A program made the position numbers and the translations under genes. The notes under the pieces were generated by a model. It searched no databases. It was not told the DNA's origin and saw only the letters and a list, made by a program, of their open reading frames with translations. Shown one piece after another: positions 62,244-64,000 of a stretch of DNA of 64,000 nt. Source of the stretch: Paenibacillus larvae subsp. larvae (lineage in GTDB: Bacteria > Bacillota > Bacilli > Paenibacillales > NBRC-103111); assembly GCF_002003265.1 (NCBI RefSeq), contig NZ_CP019687.1:1364001-1428000 (forward strand), read 5' to 3'. Positions within the stretch are counted from its first letter, which is position 1, and every line of letters begins with the position of its first letter.

Positions 62244-62858
62244 CTATTGCTTGCGAGATACGATCTCCCCCTTTGTTTTATCAATGACTTTCGCGAGCTT
62301 TGGAATGTAAGTCAGCGGCCGTTTCTCGTCGTTGATGAGGACGTTGTAATATCGTATTCCCAGCGCATCGGCTTCTGCCTTAAGTTGCTGGAATATTTTC
62401 ACCGTTGCCTCCACGTCAGCCATAGCGCGGTGGTGCCCGGTTAACTCTATACCTCTACGCTCAGCAACTGCGGCAAGACTCGCTGATTCACCCGGCTCTA
62501 CCAACTTCGAAAGCACCCGAGTACAAACAAAAGAACTTGGCTCAACTAGATACCGTGCAAGAAACGATAAGTCAAAAGGTGCATGGTGGGCGACCACTAT
62601 AGAGCCACTCATAAAGCACGCAAGCAGTGGAATTGCGAGTTCTTCGGGAATACCTCCTCGCATCATGCTTTCGTTGATTCCGGTCAGATTTATAATTTCC
62701 GGTGTCAACTTAGTGCCGGAATTTTTCGTGATACGAACGTCAAGCCGGCCATACTCCCGGATTAGATCAGTGCGGATTGCGGCTATCTCCGTAATCTGAT
62801 CTTTCGTCGGGTCGAGTCCGGTTGTTTCTAGGTCAAACACCGTGTATATTTCTCTCAT
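62244..62858 (-). CDS. DnaQ-like 3'-5' exonuclease (DEDDh)
   Basis: 204 aa. ExoI YTVFDLETTGLDP (Asp/Glu), ExoII VVAHHAPFDLSFLARY (Asp), ExoIII GHHRAMADVEATVKIF (His/Asp). Proofreading-type exonuclease for the family A polymerase encoded two genes upstream. Ends with TAG. Its ATG overlaps the 65-aa gene stop by 4 bp. Confidence 0.88.
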   Translation of the reverse strand: MREIYTVFDLETTGLDPTKDQITEIAAIRTDLIREYGRLDVRITKNSGTKLTPEIINLTGINESMMRGGIPEELAIPLLACFMSGSIVVAHHAPFDLSFLARYLVEPSSFVCTRVLSKLVEPGESASLAAVAERRGIELTGHHRAMADVEATVKIFQQLKAEADALGIRYYNVLINDEKRPLTYIPKLAKVIDKTKGEIVSRKQ

Positions 62859-63052
62859 TTGCGCAGCCCCTCACTAACTGTCGTAATAGGCTTAAAGGTA
62901 GCCCGAGTGACTTCGATCTTGCTATTCCGGTAGCCCCCAAATGTCGACAACTTCCTCGCCCATTTTTCCGCAGCATCCACCGTTTCATATGTCGGGATAT
63001 AGCAACCTTCTTTCATATACGGAATATCATCGATCATAATTACGTAGTACAT
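62855..63052 (-). CDS. Small phage protein between polymerase and exonuclease (65 aa)
   Basis: YYVIMIDDIPYMKEGCYIPT then YETVDAAEKWAR: a small alpha/beta protein. Starts at the polymerase stop and overlaps the exonuclease start by 4 bp, so it is in the replication operon. No family recognised. Confidence 0.65.
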   Translation of the reverse strand: MYYVIMIDDIPYMKEGCYIPTYETVDAAEKWARKLSTFGGYRNSKIEVTRATFKPITTVSEGLRK

Positions 63053-64000
63053 CTATGCAACTCCTTTCGCGGCCTGTAGCCGTTCGTCATAATCGTCATA
63101 CACTCGGCCCTTTTCGTCGTATTTCTCTATGATCGGCCGGCAGCCTGCGAAGTCCCATTCTTCCGGCTTGTAGGTCTGCATCCAGCAGGGCTCAATAACC
63201 GTATCCGTTACGAGTGGAACACTTAGCTCGACCGTTTTCATCATAATCTCGTTGATTAGATCGATCGTTTCCGCCGTGAACTGATCGTTCGGAATTGAGT
63301 TTTTGATCTCGTCGTGGATCGATGCATTCATTTCCCATCCACGTTCCCGGCACACTGCCGCATTTCGAATGCCGATCAGTTTTAGGATATCGGCACCGGT
63401 ACCTTGGATGACCGCGTTAAAGGCGGCTCTGATCCAGTACCCGACAAGCCCTCGCTTTGCAGAAAGGATGTCGATCTCGTCTTGCACTGCGGTCAATCTC
63501 TTTCGGTCAGCATCCCTCGGGTTGGTAATATTTTGTAGCCTTTTACGTTCCGAGTAAAGCCGGTACAACCGTTGCTCATTTCGTTTTACAAACGCGGCGA
63601 CTTCGTTAAAATCGGGAAAACGCCGTTTTCGACCGAACAGAGTCTCGACATAACCATCCCGTTTCATCATCTCTCGATAGTCCTTAACCATCGGTTTAAA
63701 TGACGGAAAAGTCTCGTCGAAGTTTTCGAAAAACATGTGCGCAACGTCCTCAGTAACGTTCATCTTTTTCGCAAACGCCCGCGGTGATTGGTCGTAACTC
63801 ACCGCTAGTTGTCCCGTTTTCATCATTTTACGAGGGTAATATGCGGTCGCCGGCGGCTCTCCCCCAAACCCACCTTGACCACTAACGGGATCGTACCATG
63901 CCTTATCGAGGCACACTTGCTCAGGCAGCCCGAAGGTCATCATCGCCATTTTTGTATACAAGTCCACGCCGTCCACGAAAATCTGGCGCATGGAGTTATC
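63053..64000 (-). CDS. DNA polymerase family A, C-terminal part (5' end beyond window)
   Basis: The frame is open at the right edge, so only the last about 315 residues are seen. Motif B region PRKMMKTGQLAVSYDQSPRA; FGRKRRFPDFNE; IQGTGADILKLIGIRNAAVC; motif C NASIHDEIKNSIP with the catalytic His-Asp-Glu. T7/phage-type replicative polymerase. First of the co-transcribed replication genes in view. Confidence 0.9.
   Translation of the reverse strand, partial: DNSMRQIFVDGVDLYTKMAMMTFGLPEQVCLDKAWYDPVSGQGGFGGEPPATAYYPRKMMKTGQLAVSYDQSPRAFAKKMNVTEDVAHMFFENFDETFPSFKPMVKDYREMMKRDGYVETLFGRKRRFPDFNEVAAFVKRNEQRLYRLYSERKRLQNITNPRDADRKRLTAVQDEIDILSAKRGLVGYWIRAAFNAVIQGTGADILKLIGIRNAAVCRERGWEMNASIHDEIKNSIPNDQFTAETIDLINEIMMKTVELSVPLVTDTVIEPCWMQTYKPEEWDFAGCRPIIEKYDEKGRVYDDYDERLQAAKGVA

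Larger units (their letters stand above)
25456..64000. mobile_element. Siphovirus-type prophage (left end and about 38.5 kb; continues past the window)
   Basis: A contiguous phage gene set: lysis, tail with tape measure and G/GT chaperones, HK97-type capsid with scaffold, SPP1-like portal, terminase, replication and methylation genes. The left border is the candidate attL; the right border is not in the window. No intact integrase gene lies within it. Repeated nonsense and frameshift lesions in essential late genes indicate a defective element. Confidence 0.9.

Overview
The window looks like a low- to mid-GC Firmicutes chromosome, most likely Paenibacillus. Evidence: strong AGGAGG-type ribosome sites, TTG/GTG starts, YfmM/YfmR ABC-F proteins, a KapB homologue, a DUF6382/FHA protein, and a B. 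subtilis-type SOS box. The many pseudogenes, the IS256 copies and the phage cargo would suit P. larvae, but that species call is inference from memory.

Host part (1 to about 25,455). A sulfate ABC operon (sbp-cysT-cysW) runs off the left edge. Next come a thioesterase and a row of decaying genes: a vWA protein, a TRIC channel, a Gfo/Idh/MocA oxidoreductase, and a GT39 glycosyltransferase cut by an IS256 element. An intact GntR(YtrA-type)-ABC-permease operon is followed by a second, decayed copy in which the regulator has been fused to the ATPase. Then follow a KapB/thioredoxin group, three ABC-F ATPases, an M42 peptidase, a Dabb protein, and an FHA protein with the tail of a probable prepilin peptidase.

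Prophage part (about 25,456 to beyond 64,000). A candidate attL (10-bp inverted repeats around a 7-bp spacer) sits at the truncated prepilin-peptidase reading frame. Rightward accessory genes occupy 25.6-29.8 kb; one has a LexA box, another a four-unit 12-bp operator-like array. A leftward XRE repressor has two operator-like sites around a divergent promoter. Everything from 30.0 kb to the right edge is leftward except one gene. The order is lysis (amidase, holin), tail (XkdW-like, tail endopeptidase-like, Dit, tape measure, G/GT chaperones, tube), head-tail connectors, capsid, scaffold, minor capsid, portal, terminase large and small subunits. Then come small membrane proteins, a second IS256, an origin-like array, early regulators, two DNA methyltransferases and a nucleotide/replication module (dNMP kinase, broken RNR-dUTPase chimera, RuvC-like, PD-(D/E)XK nuclease, DnaQ-like exonuclease, family A DNA polymerase).

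The prophage looks defective. Terminase, a tail protein and the tape measure each carry an in-frame stop. The tape measure and holin also have homopolymer frameshifts, the amidase has an internal deletion, and dUTPase is fused to a ribonucleotide reductase start.

The most notable unexplained structures are: (1) two about 100-nt elements before terminase large and before the next gene upstream, sharing a 51-nt loop and compensatory stem changes; (2) an origin-like site with AT-rich repeats and three palindromes at exactly 22-bp spacing; (3) a repressor operator motif shared between 28.4 kb and the 53.2 kb early promoter; (4) about 700 bp of geneless DNA beside the small terminase gene.
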